From: CADEFX01 sp050260355
GTDB lineage: Bacteria; Pseudomonadota; Alphaproteobacteria; Rhizobiales; Hyphomicrobiaceae
DNA: 64,000 nt
Direction of reading: 5' to 3'
Assembly: GCA_050260355.1 (NCBI GenBank)
Contig: JBLNBZ010000045.1
Location: forward strand, 20,096 to 84,095
Below the pieces are notes generated by a model. That model made no database searches. It was not told the DNA's origin and saw only the letters and a program-made list of their open reading frames with translations. Shown here in pieces: positions 1 to 10,050 of the stretch. Each line of letters opens with the position of its first letter. Positions within the stretch are counted from its first letter, which is position 1. Made by a program: the position numbers and the translations under genes.

Positions 1-1
1 C

Positions 2-898
2 GCGCCGCCGGCCAACCAGATCGTGCACGAGGCCGACCTGGTCTTGTTCGTCGGTTGCCACACAGGGGACCAGGTCACGCACACCTGGCGCATTCCGCCG
101 ATCGAAACGCATGTGGTGCAGATCGATATCGATCCGCTCGAGCTCGGGCGGTCGTACCCGAACACGCTCGGGCTGATGGGCGACCCGCGCGAGACGTTGC
201 ATCGGCTCCTCGATGCGCTCGGGCGGCCGAAGCGAGACCGCGGGTTTGCCGAACGCGCCGCCGCACGCGTTGCCGCGTGGCGCAGCGAGCGCGCCCCAGC
301 GCTTGCGAGCGACGATGTTCCCATCCGGCCGGACCGGCTCTGCGCCGAGCTGACCGCGGCTCTGCCAGAGGACGGCATTCTCGTTGCCGACACCGGCTAC
401 TCCAGCATCTGGACCTCGACGCTGGTCGAGCTGAACGGGGCCGGCCAGACCTATCTGCGGGCCGCAGGCTCTCTCGGCTGGGCATTTCCGGCAGCACTCG
501 GCGCCAAATGCGCGGCGCCGAACCGCAAAGTCGTTTGCTTCAGCGGTGACGGCGCCCTTTACTATCATCTGGCCGAGCTCGAGACCGCGCGCCGCCGGCG
601 CATTGCCGTTGCGCTCGTCGTCAACAATAACTCAGGGTTCGGTCAAGGTTGGCCCAATCTCCTGCGCATGCAGGGCAACAAGCCCGGAGATCCGGCCGAG
701 CTGCTGCGCTTCGGCCCGACGAACTTCGCCAAGGTCGCAGAAAGCTTCGGCGTGCGCGGCATCAGGGTGGAGGATCCGGCGCAGATCGGCCCCGTGCTGC
801 GCAGCGCCATAGCCGCCGACGAGACCGTTGTTGTCGATGTCGCCACCAACATCGAGACACGCGCGCCGGAGCCTTGGCTGCCATCCGCCACCGCATGA
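2..898 (+). CDS. TPP-dependent enzyme, acetolactate synthase-like large subunit (5' end outside window)
   Basis: The reading frame is open from the first bases, so the gene begins upstream; the GTG at 23 is internal. The visible part is the end of the central domain followed by the C-terminal thiamine pyrophosphate domain. The TPP/Mg motif is clear: GDG at about residue 180 of the visible part followed after some 24 residues by NNN. The fold is that of the acetolactate synthase / benzoylformate decarboxylase family; the exact substrate cannot be told from the C-terminal half. It is followed 16 bases later by an SDR gene, suggesting a small catabolic operon with the SDR acting on the product. 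The family assignment is sound, the reaction is not. Confidence 0.85.
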   Translation, partial: APPANQIVHEADLVLFVGCHTGDQVTHTWRIPPIETHVVQIDIDPLELGRSYPNTLGLMGDPRETLHRLLDALGRPKRDRGFAERAAARVAAWRSERAPALASDDVPIRPDRLCAELTAALPEDGILVADTGYSSIWTSTLVELNGAGQTYLRAAGSLGWAFPAALGAKCAAPNRKVVCFSGDGALYYHLAELETARRRRIAVALVVNNNSGFGQGWPNLLRMQGNKPGDPAELLRFGPTNFAKVAESFGVRGIRVEDPAQIGPVLRSAIAADETVVVDVATNIETRAPEPWLPSATA

Positions 899-914
899 CG
901 AAAGAGGGAGCATC

Positions 915-1676
915 ATGGTCAGATACGATCTTGCAGGAAAGACAGCGCTGGTGACGGGAGGGGCATCCGGCATCGGATTGGCAACGGCCACCATGCTCGG
1001 CCGCAACGGCGCGACTGTCGCCATCAACTATCTCCCCGACGACGCGCGCGGCCCGGAGGCCGTAGCCAAGCTGAAGAGCGACGGGATCAAGGCCATTAAG
1101 GCCCCCGGTAACGTTGGCGTTTCCGGCGACGCGGAGCGCATGGTCGGCGCGGCCATCGACAAGCTCGGCCGGCTCGATCTGCTCGTCAGCAACGCTGGCA
1201 CACCCGGTACCCGGCGCAAGATCGAGCCGAAGGAGCTCGATCTCATCACCGAGGAGCTCTGGAACCAGCTTCTGCAGGTCAATCTGCTCGGCGTCTTCCG
1301 TTGCGCCAAGGCTGCGGCACCCGCGTTGAAGGCCGCCGGCGGAGCCATCGTCAACACGGCGTCGATTGCCGGCGTCGGGCGCGCGGGCAGCAGTCTGTCC
1401 TACTCGGCCACGAAGGCCGGCGTTGTCAGCCTGACCCAAAATCTCGCACGCGCGTTGGCGCCGCAGGTGCGCGTAAACGCCGTGGCACCGGGTGCGGTCG
1501 ACTCAACGTGGATGGTGGAGTGGACTGAGGAGCAGCGACAGTCATCCATCGATAACGCGCTGCTGAAGCGGCGCTGCACCCCAGATGATATCGCCGAGGT
1601 GATCGTCTTTTTGGGGTTCGGCGCGGCTATGGTGACGGGTCAAACCGTTGTCGTCGATGGAGGACTGACGCTGTAG
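915..1676 (+). CDS. SDR-family NAD(P)-dependent oxidoreductase
   Basis: A 253-residue classical short-chain dehydrogenase. The nucleotide-binding TGGASGIG motif is near the N terminus, NAG (in VSNAGT) follows the fourth strand, and the catalytic Ser, Tyr-x-x-x-Lys are present as NTASIAG and YSATK. The C terminus ends VVDGGLTL, typical of the family. The ATG at 915 was chosen over an upstream start because AAAGAGGGAG lies just before it and the protein then starts directly at the Rossmann fold. It probably reduces or oxidises a keto/hydroxy compound made by the preceding TPP enzyme; this coupling is inferred from the 16-base spacing only. Confidence 0.9.
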   Translation: MVRYDLAGKTALVTGGASGIGLATATMLGRNGATVAINYLPDDARGPEAVAKLKSDGIKAIKAPGNVGVSGDAERMVGAAIDKLGRLDLLVSNAGTPGTRRKIEPKELDLITEELWNQLLQVNLLGVFRCAKAAAPALKAAGGAIVNTASIAGVGRAGSSLSYSATKAGVVSLTQNLARALAPQVRVNAVAPGAVDSTWMVEWTEEQRQSSIDNALLKRRCTPDDIAEVIVFLGFGAAMVTGQTVVVDGGLTL

Positions 1677-1784
1677 ACGCCGCCCCGGGGGCGGTAGCGC
1701 GCATCCGGGCACGCTGGTCGCAAGTGCCGAGCGCTATCCACCGTGCTCCGCGGAGACCATCCGCTTGCAATGGCCCAGCAACGC

Positions 1785-1960
1785 AATTCAGGACCAAGGC
1801 GCTCACGAGCACACGCGCAGCAACGATCGGGATCAGGAGAATAGTCGGAGCGAGGTAGGGAACGGGATTCGTAGCGGGTTCATAAAGATGCCGACCAACG
1901 GGATGTTGAGAGCCAGCAGGATCGCATTGCCGATATACGCGCTCGCGATCCGGCCCCACA
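1785..1960 (-). pseudogene. Remnant of a TctA-family (tripartite tricarboxylate transporter) permease
   Basis: Read on the minus strand, the stretch encodes WGRIASAYIGNAILLALNIP and then LVGIFMNPLRIP, which is the conserved C-terminal region of TctA permeases. A one-base shift then moves the similarity to the next frame, where it continues as PYLAPTILLIPIVAARVLVS. Neither frame gives a protein of family length (about 500 residues), and nothing else of the gene is visible. This is therefore a fragment left by deletion. TctA permeases import carboxylates, which fits the catabolic neighbourhood. Identification rests on remembered family sequence, not on a search. Confidence 0.7.
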
Positions 1961-1970
1961 CCTACACCAA

Positions 1971-2744
1971 ATGGTCAACAATCCTTATACAATGTCGACA
2001 ATGAGAAACCGACCTCGACGGAAGAACGTGAATGTCGATGAGGCAGTGGCGCGGCTGGAACGCGCGATCTTGAGCGGCGAACTGCGACCCGGTGAGCGAT
2101 TGTCGGAGCAGGCGCTGTCGAAGCTTTGCGGCGTCGGCCGCGGCCCGTTGCGCGAGGCCGTGCGTACGCTCGAAGGACGGCGGCTCGTCGAGCGGACACC
2201 GTTCTCCGGCGTCCGTGTCACACAGCTCTCGGTCGAGGACTTCGAGCAGCTGCTCATCGTCCGAGAAGCCCTGGAGGGCATTGCATGCAGGCAAGCCGCC
2301 GAGTGCATGACGCTCGCCGAGACACGCAACCTTCGTCAGTGTATTGCCAGGTTCTCGCAGCAGGTCGAGCAGGAAGGCATCGGCAGCGTTTACGTGGATG
2401 GCACGGGGGACAACGATTTTCATGTCCAGATTGCTAGAGCCAGCCGAAACGTTTGGCTCGAGCAGCTGTTGTGCAGGGATCTGTACGCGCTCTTGCGCAT
2501 CTTCCGTTATCATTCGGCCAGCATCGGACAGCGCACCAATCCCGCGATGGACGAGCATGAAGCCATCTGCGGCGCAATCGAGAGGCGCGACCCGGATGCC
2601 GCAGAGCGGTTGATGCGCTGCCACATCGCCAATGCACGCGAGAACCTCGTGAGCAAGCTCAGGGCGGAAGCATCGAAAGCAGAGTCGGAGGGCGAGCTTG
2701 CGCGGCCGTCGCGGCCTGCACGAAGATCAACCGTAGTTCGCTGA
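1971..2744 (+). CDS. GntR-family transcriptional regulator, FadR/FCD subfamily
   Basis: A 257-residue regulator. The N-terminal winged helix spans about residues 20-85 and shows the GntR signature LRPGERLSEQALSKLCGVGR followed by GPLREAVRTLE. The C-terminal all-helical FCD domain follows, with His and Asp/Glu residues (DNDFHVQIA, DEHEAICGAI, RCHIAN) of the kind that bind a metal-carboxylate ligand. ATG codons at 1971, 1992 and 2001 are all possible starts; the later ones remove a short non-conserved tail. It lies between the TPP/SDR pair and an amidohydrolase in the same orientation and probably controls one or both. The sequence around 1989-2000 contains the palindrome TGTCGACA, a possible operator overlapping the start. 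Confidence 0.88.
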   Translation: MVNNPYTMSTMRNRPRRKNVNVDEAVARLERAILSGELRPGERLSEQALSKLCGVGRGPLREAVRTLEGRRLVERTPFSGVRVTQLSVEDFEQLLIVREALEGIACRQAAECMTLAETRNLRQCIARFSQQVEQEGIGSVYVDGTGDNDFHVQIARASRNVWLEQLLCRDLYALLRIFRYHSASIGQRTNPAMDEHEAICGAIERRDPDAAERLMRCHIANARENLVSKLRAEASKAESEGELARPSRPARRSTVVR

Positions 2745-2807
2745 CGCGCAGCTATTGTTGGGCGCACCCGCTCTCTAAGCAAGAAGCGCAAATCGACGGA
2801 GGATCGT

Positions 2808-3830
2808 GTGGCTGTTCAGTCGAAGAACCAAGCTTGGCTGGATCTCGTCAAAGAGGAGGTTCTCGATCCCGACCTTCCCATCTGCGATCCTCATCATCAT
2901 TTGTGGGACAAGCAGGCCGGTAGGGAGCAGGACCGCTATCTGCTGGATGAAATGCTGGAGGACGTTTCGGGCGGACACAACATCGTCTCGACCGTCTTCG
3001 TGGAATGCGGCGCGATGTTCAAGAGTGACGGCCCGGAAGCGTTTCGCTGTGTTGGCGAGACCGAGTTCGTCAACGGCATCGCAGCCATGTGCGCGTCGGG
3101 CATCTACGGCAAGACGCAGATTGCCAAGGGAATCGTCGGCACGGTCGACTTCAGGATCGGAGACGCCACTGCCGACGTCCTCGACGCACAAATCGCAGCG
3201 GGCAACGGGCGCTTCCGTGGCATCCGCCGCGGCGCCTTCTGGCATGAGAGTCCAGCAGTTCGCAACCACCGGACCAACCCTCCTGAAGGGATGCTGCTTC
3301 GCGAGGACTTTCGCACCGGGTTCAAGCATCTTGCTCCTCGCAAGCTGAGCTTCGAGGCGTGGGTCGCACACACGCAAATCGGTGATGTCACGAGCCTCGC
3401 ACGCGCGTTCCCCGATACGGTGATCGTCCTCGATCACTGCGGCGGTCCCGTCGGCATCGGGCCGTACGCTGGCAAGATGGATGAAGTGTTCCAATTCTGG
3501 AAAACGCAGATCGATGAGCTGGCAACCTGCCCCAATGTCGTCGTCAAGCTCGGGGGGCTCAACATGGATATCAACGGCTTCGAATGGGACCGCCGCCCCA
3601 AGCCGCCGTCGAGCGCCGAGCTGGCGCAGGCGACGCGGCGCTATTTCGAGCATCTGATCGACCGGTTCGGCGTCCACCGCTGCATGTTCGAGTCGAACTT
3701 CCCGGTCGATAAGCGGAGCTGCAGCTACACGGTGCTGTGGAACTCATTCAAGCTGCTGACCAAGGGCTACTCGCGGTCGGAGCGCGCTGCGCTGTTCCAT
3801 GACACAGCGAGCTGGGTCTATCGCCTGTAG
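2808..3830 (+). CDS. Amidohydrolase family protein (amidohydrolase 2)
   Basis: A 340-residue metal-dependent hydrolase of the amidohydrolase-2 / TIM-barrel class, which includes lactonases and decarboxylases such as gamma-resorcylate decarboxylase. The metal motif DPHHHLWD is at about residues 27-34, a further ligand region VLDHCGGP is in the middle, and MFESNFPVDK near the C terminus carries the conserved barrel-end residues. The start is GTG at 2808 behind GGAGGA at 2798; an overlapping GTG at 2806 is out of frame. It follows the GntR gene by about 60 bases and is probably its target. The substrate is unknown; a small carboxylated ring or lactone would fit the neighbouring TPP enzyme. Confidence 0.85.
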   Translation: MAVQSKNQAWLDLVKEEVLDPDLPICDPHHHLWDKQAGREQDRYLLDEMLEDVSGGHNIVSTVFVECGAMFKSDGPEAFRCVGETEFVNGIAAMCASGIYGKTQIAKGIVGTVDFRIGDATADVLDAQIAAGNGRFRGIRRGAFWHESPAVRNHRTNPPEGMLLREDFRTGFKHLAPRKLSFEAWVAHTQIGDVTSLARAFPDTVIVLDHCGGPVGIGPYAGKMDEVFQFWKTQIDELATCPNVVVKLGGLNMDINGFEWDRRPKPPSSAELAQATRRYFEHLIDRFGVHRCMFESNFPVDKRSCSYTVLWNSFKLLTKGYSRSERAALFHDTASWVYRL

Positions 3831-4158
3831 CCGGATCGCCGCGGTGCGTCGGTCAGCGCGCCGCCGGAATGCAGGTTACGCGTCCATCCGATAGCGTCGC
3901 GACGCCTGGTGGCGCGCGGTGAACCTGCTCGAGTCCGACCAGCATGCGCTCCAGACGCAGGGGGGTAGCCGGTAGCCCCAAAGCGGGCCCCGGGCAGCTG
4001 GTCCAAGCTGTCGCTCGACCCCAATGGAGTGCACGGGCGCCCTGCCACGTGGTCGTCCTCATCCAGTGGGATAATCTTGTCAAATCAGAAGGTTGGATCT
4101 TCACCCAGCATCCGATTATCGAGCTCGGCGGCGCCATAAGGCCAGCCCAAAACTTTTT
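3831..4158. other. Intergenic region, no gene recognised
   Basis: No reading frame in this stretch resembles a protein family I know. Short minus-strand frames (3853-4137) lack a ribosome binding site and conserved motifs. The region separates the catabolic genes from the groESL promoter region. Confidence 0.5.
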
Positions 4159-4185
4159 TTAGCACTCTCCCCTTGATAGTGCCAA
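4159..4185 (+). promoter_or_regulatory. CIRCE element (HrcA operator) upstream of groES
   Basis: The left arm TTAGCACTC matches the CIRCE consensus exactly, followed by a nine-base spacer and a right arm TAGTGCCAA, which differs from the consensus GAGTGCTAA at two positions. It sits 94 bases upstream of the groES start, where HrcA represses groESL in many alphaproteobacteria. The position and the perfect left arm make the call strong. Confidence 0.88.
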
Positions 4186-4279
4186 ATCGCCGCCTAAATC
4201 GGCGGCCGAGATCGGAAGCTCTCACGAGTTCTGTTCTCTAAACGTCACTCATGGTTAGGGCACTTACTGGAGGTCAAAC

Positions 4280-4594
4280 ATGAAGTTTCGCCCCCTGCAT
4301 GACCGTGTTGTGGTCCGCCGCATCGATGCCGAGGAGAAGACGGCTGGCGGCATCATCATCCCCGATACGGCCAAGGAGAAGCCTCAGCAGGGTGAGGTGA
4401 TCGCAGTCGGCCCCGGCGCTCGGGACGAGCAGGGCCGCCTGGTTCCCCTCGACGTGAAAGCAGGCGACACGGTGCTTTTCGGCAAATGGTCCGGCACCGA
4501 GGTCAAGATCGACGGCGAGGAGCTGTTGATCATGAAGGAGAGCGACATCATGGGGGTTCTGGAGGGCAAGGGAAAGCTGAAGGCCGCCGCCTGA
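4280..4594 (+). CDS. groES: Co-chaperonin GroES
   Basis: A 104-residue Cpn10 protein. It starts MKFRPLHDRVVVRRID and keeps the mobile-loop region (EEKTAGGIIIPDTAKEKPQQ) with which the heptameric lid contacts GroEL. Length is slightly above the usual 95-98 because of the short tail after VLEGKGKLKAAA. CTGGAGG lies before the start. It forms an operon with groEL, 124 bases downstream, under the CIRCE element, and acts in the cytoplasm in ATP-dependent protein folding. Confidence 0.97.
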   Translation: MKFRPLHDRVVVRRIDAEEKTAGGIIIPDTAKEKPQQGEVIAVGPGARDEQGRLVPLDVKAGDTVLFGKWSGTEVKIDGEELLIMKESDIMGVLEGKGKLKAAA

Positions 4595-4718
4595 TCCACG
4601 GCCGCTGAACTTCATCTTTCGCACTCGAACCCTCGCTTGCACCAGAAAGATGCGAGCCGATGGTTGTTGCCTGCGGCATGCCGCAATAGCAGCCGACTAC
4701 GTTTCGGAGAAACAGAAC

Positions 4719-6344
<1,626 letters not shown>

Positions 6345-6358
6345 TCTTCGAGATATCG

Positions 6359-6386
6359 GGGGAACCGCGCTTGATCGCGGTTCCCC
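6359..6386 (+). terminator. Hairpin after groEL, likely terminator or mRNA stabiliser
   Basis: A perfect 11-base stem (GGGGAACCGCG / CGCGGTTCCCC) with a six-base loop starts 15 bases after the groEL stop. There is no T run behind it, so it may act as a processing barrier rather than a classical intrinsic terminator. Confidence 0.6.
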
Positions 6387-6399
6387 ACAACCCGCAGCC

Positions 6400-6672
6400 A
6401 TGGATCGCACAATGCCCGACCGAGCCTATATCGTCGTTCCCTTCGAGAGGATCGGCACCAGCATCGGGCCGAGGCAAGCGATCGTCGTCGATCACGCGGA
6501 GCAGGCTCGGCTTGTGGCGCAGGAGCTGGCATCGCGCGTGTCGGGCGTTGCGGTCCTCCAACGCCAGATCGATCCGGACACAGGCGACGGGATCGATGTC
6601 CTCGTCGCCGGATTCGGTGCCATACCTCCGAGATTTCCCGATTGCGCCGACTGGACGCTCAGGCTGCAATGA
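6400..6672 (+). CDS. Small conserved-looking protein of unknown function
   Basis: A 90-residue protein (78 if the ATG at 6412 is used). It is mixed alpha/beta, without signal peptide or membrane segment; the middle (DHAEQARLVAQELASRVSG) looks helical and the rest is strand-rich. It begins only 14 bases after the post-groEL hairpin and runs in the same direction, so it may be co-transcribed. I do not recognise the family. Codon use is like that of the neighbours, which supports coding. Confidence 0.5.
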   Translation: MDRTMPDRAYIVVPFERIGTSIGPRQAIVVDHAEQARLVAQELASRVSGVAVLQRQIDPDTGDGIDVLVAGFGAIPPRFPDCADWTLRLQ

Positions 6673-6797
6673 CCCGCACTAACCCTGGCCGGCAACACTA
6701 ACAGCACTCTATCGAGCGGTTGCGGGCAGCTCGACGTCGAGCGCGTGGACAGCGCGACTTGGCAGGTGCTGCTTATTCACCCGACCAACGAGACGGC

Positions 6798-7550
6798 TCA
6801 AGCGACTTTGCTCAGTTCGGCACGCCAGCGATCAGATCCCCGACGGTCGTAGTCATCGGCCAAGGCGCGCAATGCGGCCGCCCCATCGCCTGAAAAGGAT
6901 GGACCGTGCATCAGGGCCAGCGTGCGCGGCGCCAGCTTTGCTAGCCCGCGGATGGTGGCGCCCATGCCCGGGTTCAGACAGGAATACTGGAACAGGTCCT
7001 CAGCCGCGATCGCCGGTCCAACAACGTCGCCATTGGTCAGCGCCGGGCCATCGCCGAGCTGAGTGAACAGGTCGCCGCAGAGCAGAGTTCCGGTCGATTC
7101 TTCATACATCACGCCGGCGTCCCAGCCATGCGGCGTATGCGGCGTGTCGATGAAGCGAACGCGCCTGCCGCCTCCGAGATCAATGGTTTCGCCATCCTCG
7201 AGGACTCGGGGCGCACGGTCCGCCATGTCGTTCAACGACACCATGCAGCCGGTGCGGCCGTGCGCGACTTGTGCCTTTGGGGCGATCGCAAGCCATTCAT
7301 TCATCGCGCCACACTCGTCGGCCTCAAAGTGGCCAAATGCAATCCAGCGTAGGCGCTCGGGTGAAATAAGACGGCTCACGGCGTCTCGGTTGAGCGGGAA
7401 CATCTTGCGCAGCCCGGTGTGGAACATCAGCGGCTCGTCGCCGAGTACGAGGAACTGATTGAAGGTAAAGCCGGCCGGCGGGGCGATGTCCGGCACGAAG
7501 GTCGAGAGCCGATAGATGCCGTCGGCGATTTCACTGATACGTGTTTCCAT
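6798..7550 (-). CDS. MBL-fold metallo-hydrolase, ODP (flavodiiron-like) type
   Basis: A 250-residue metallo-beta-lactamase-fold protein. The first metal motif is GHFEADECGAMNEW, the H-x-E-x-D pattern of the oxygen-binding diiron (ODP) domain of flavodiiron proteins rather than the usual HxHxDH; DTPHTPHGWDAG and a late MHGPSFSG supply further ligands. No flavodoxin domain is attached, so it is a stand-alone ODP-like protein, possibly an oxygen or NO sensor/reductase or a hydrolase. The start was set at 7550 behind GGAG. A TetR gene is divergent with 111 bases between, suggesting that regulator controls it. Confidence 0.82.
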   Translation of the reverse strand: METRISEIADGIYRLSTFVPDIAPPAGFTFNQFLVLGDEPLMFHTGLRKMFPLNRDAVSRLISPERLRWIAFGHFEADECGAMNEWLAIAPKAQVAHGRTGCMVSLNDMADRAPRVLEDGETIDLGGGRRVRFIDTPHTPHGWDAGVMYEESTGTLLCGDLFTQLGDGPALTNGDVVGPAIAAEDLFQYSCLNPGMGATIRGLAKLAPRTLALMHGPSFSGDGAAALRALADDYDRRGSDRWRAELSKVA

Positions 7551-7661
7551 GTGTGTCTCCTGAGCAAACGGGATTGCGCTAAAATTTGCAAGAACGGTGG
7601 TGTGTAGCGAAATTTCAGAGCTTGTCAATAATGATTGCACATGGTAGTGTTCTAAAATCAT

Positions 7662-8252
7662 ATGCCGCGAACGTACACCCTCAAGCGACGGGCCGAGCAG
7701 CAAGCGGAAACGCGGCGACGCATCGTCGAAGCCGCCGTCGAGCTGCACAGCACCATCGGACCGGCGCTTACATCTATCAGCATGATCGCTGAACGGGCAG
7801 ACGTTCAGCGGCACACGGTCTACGCACACTTTCCGGATGAGCGGAGCCTCTATCTGGCCTGTTCGGGGCTTGCAATGGAGCGCGATCCGCTGCCGGGCGC
7901 GGAGTCCTGGCGGGACATCGAGGATCGACGCGAGCGGCTCCATACCGGTCTCGCTGCGCTCTATGGCTGGTACGAGCGCAACGCCGAGCTCTGCGCATGC
8001 GTGCTGCGCGACGCCGAATATCACCCGTTAACGAAGGAAATCTCCGAGATGCGGATGGGACCGTACATGGCGGCCTATCGCGAGGTGCTCGGCGCAAACC
8101 TGAATGCGAAGCAGCGCGCCATGCTGCACCTCGCACTCAGCTTCTTCACGTGGCGGACTCTGGTGCGCGAAGGCGGCCTCAAGCAGGCCACTGCCGTCAA
8201 AGCAATGGTGCAAGCCGTCGAGTGCGCGCGACAAACAATCGGGCGGGAATGA
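7662..8252 (+). CDS. TetR/AcrR-family transcriptional regulator
   Basis: A 196-residue regulator with an N-terminal helix-turn-helix at about residues 18-65 (RRRIVEAAVELHSTIG, then ISMIAERADVQRHTVYAHFP), followed by a helical ligand domain with no recognisable ligand signature. It is divergent from the ODP-type hydrolase gene and probably represses it. A TTGTCA at 7622 with TAGTGT 17 bases further on could be its own promoter. Confidence 0.88.
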   Translation: MPRTYTLKRRAEQQAETRRRIVEAAVELHSTIGPALTSISMIAERADVQRHTVYAHFPDERSLYLACSGLAMERDPLPGAESWRDIEDRRERLHTGLAALYGWYERNAELCACVLRDAEYHPLTKEISEMRMGPYMAAYREVLGANLNAKQRAMLHLALSFFTWRTLVREGGLKQATAVKAMVQAVECARQTIGRE

Positions 8253-8341
8253 AGAGCGTGCTCGCAGTCTTGCGGCATAAGCGCCGCGCAAGCTGATTAC
8301 AAGGGCACCCGCTACGCTCTGACGGCACCAGGAGACTGAAA

Positions 8342-8394
8342 GAAAAAAGCGCCACGATCACTGCACGGTTCGGGTTCCTGCCGCGTCGTGGCGC
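8342..8394 (-). terminator. Intrinsic terminator of the 8401-8835 gene
   Basis: On the minus strand, GCGCCACGA pairs with TCGTGGCGC (9 bp) across a 28-base loop and is followed directly by TTTTTTC. It begins seven bases after the stop of the minus-strand gene. Confidence 0.8.
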
Positions 8395-8400
8395 ACAGCC

Positions 8401-8835
8401 TTAGCCCGCACAGCGATAGTAGCGATCCCGCCAGTAACTGCTGCCGGTGCTTCTCCACCGATTGTACTCGTACGCGCATGATGCAACGTAGCCCGCACCG
8501 ACTGCGGCTGGTGCCAGGATCCACGCACCGTTGCGCCAATAGCCCCAGCGTCCGTTCCTGTAAACGTAGCGCCTATTTACATTGCGCCTTACATCGCGTC
8601 TGACGTTCCGACGTGCCACATTTCGATTTACGTTGCGAACCCTGTGTGCAGCGAAGTTGCGATTGCCGCGGACGGCTCCGGCACGAAATCCCCTTCCACC
8701 GCGAGCATGACCGAAGGAGTGACCACCACCCCCGTGAAAACCGCCACGCCGGGCTTCGGAGGGGGTCTGAAAGACGATTGCGGCGAGAACGAACAACGCA
8801 GCGCTACCGATGAGCAATGTAAGCATTTTTCGCAT
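8401..8835 (-). CDS. Secreted Arg/Asn/Gly-rich protein of unknown function
   Basis: A 144-residue protein. Residues 1-28 form a signal peptide (MRKMLTLLIGSAALFVLAAI) ending near SEARR. The mature part has a Gly/His-rich stretch (GGFHGGGGHSFGHARGG) and then repeated RN/RR-V units (RNVNRNVARRNVRRDVRRNV), ending in a short aromatic region with two Cys. Such low-complexity, basic, secreted proteins are common in Hyphomicrobiales but have no known function. ATG 8835 is preferred to an upstream ATG because CGAGG precedes it and it starts the signal peptide. A good terminator follows. Confidence 0.75.
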   Translation of the reverse strand: MRKMLTLLIGSAALFVLAAIVFQTPSEARRGGFHGGGGHSFGHARGGRGFRAGAVRGNRNFAAHRVRNVNRNVARRNVRRDVRRNVNRRYVYRNGRWGYWRNGAWILAPAAVGAGYVASCAYEYNRWRSTGSSYWRDRYYRCAG

Positions 8836-8856
8836 GATCGGCCTCGTGATTCTCAA

Positions 8857-9293
8857 ATCTCATTAGTCGGCCGATCTCTTTCATCCCAAGGCCCCAAGCG
8901 GAATCGGCACTTACCCCGAGATCGGGACGTGGTTACCGCTTTGGCCGCACCGGCTGTTATCGTGCGATTTCCCACCGGAACTCGGAAGGCAACCCGCGAC
9001 TGTACACCGTGCACGCGTCCTCGCTCGCCAGCACTGGATGCGTGGAGCCGAATGTAGGTGTTGTCCCGTTGGCCGCACAGGTATTTGGCCGGATAGCAGC
9101 GCCTGCTTGGCACGACCAAGCTTCGAGAGCCCTCATCACAGCGGGGGCGCGAGGTCGACCATGGCGGGCAAACGGCTCGCACCTGTGCGCGCCAAGTTAC
9201 TGCCGTCTAGCGACTGACAGCGCATCATACCGAGCCGATGGCTCCACAGATCACCCCGGGGTTTCGCTGTGTCATCCATGAACGGAGCAAACC
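8857..9293. other. Intergenic region, no gene recognised
   Basis: A 60-codon minus-strand frame at 8957-9139 is open but has no recognised homologue and no clear ribosome binding site. Nothing else convincing is visible. Confidence 0.4.
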
Positions 9294-9921
9294 ATGAGCA
9301 GCACGTGCGGCCGAGAGGGAACTGACGGGAAGGACAGCGTCCTCAACCGTCGCAGCATTCTGCTTGGTGGCAGCACGCTTGCCGCTGCATCAGCACTCGC
9401 CGCCGGCGGGCCGCTGGAACTCACGCAGGCACAGGCGCTACCAGCACCGTCGGGCCGAAGGCCGAACATCCTGGTCATCTTCGGCGACGACATCGGCCAG
9501 ACCAACATCAGCGCCTATTCGTTTGGCCTGATGGGATACAAAACGCCGAACATCGATCGAATCGCCCGTGAGGGCATGATGGCGACCTCGTCGCTCTGCG
9601 CTATGAAAACTGGAAGTTCGTGTTCGAGGAGCAGCGTGCACTGGGCACCCTGCGGATCTGGGCCGAGCCATTCACCAAGCTGCGGGTCCCGAAACTCTTC
9701 GACCTGAGGTCCGATCCCTATGAGCGCGCAGCCGTTACGTCGAACACCTTCTACGACTTCTTCATGTCGGACGGAGCGGGTCCATTCATCGCATCTCAAT
9801 CCATTATAGCGCGCCATTTCTCGCTACCTTCAGGGAGTATCCGCCGAGCCAGCGGCCGTCGAGCTTCAGCATCGACCTGCTTGTCGAAAAATTGGAGAAG
9901 AGCCTTGAACCAGCGCAATAG
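9294..9921 (+). pseudogene. Arylsulfatase pseudogene with large internal deletion
   Basis: The first part encodes a Tat-type signal (NRRSILLGGSTLAAASALA) and the sulfatase N terminus RPNILVIFGDDIGQTNISAY up to IAREGMM at about 9580. The next bases, in another frame, encode the sulfatase C terminus (LVALRYENWKFVFEEQRA, then LRIWAEPFTKLRVPKLFDLR, SDPYERA). A second frame change near 9813 leads into the last segment (FLATFREYPPSQRPSSFSID) and a stop at 9921. The whole catalytic core, including the CxPSR formylglycine site, is absent. An intact enzyme is about 500-550 residues, so roughly 1 kb is missing. It hydrolysed sulfate esters in the periplasm before decay. Confidence 0.88.
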
Positions 9922-10050
9922 TGATGCGCGAAACACCGGGCCGACAGCGACGACGGCTTGCGAACCATCGTTGGCATGAAGCGCGACTAAAAGAGCGTGC
10001 TCGTCCCCGCAGGTCGTTGCCGGATCACCGGGCAGGCCCCTTTGCGGCCG

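Noticed and set aside
23..898. GTG at 23 as the true start of the TPP enzyme
   Set aside because: The frame is open upstream and the protein would start in the middle of a conserved domain.
8957..9139. 60-codon minus-strand frame in the gap before the arylsulfatase remnant
   Set aside because: Open and not repetitive, but no ribosome site, no signal peptide and no family match; too weak to list as a gene.
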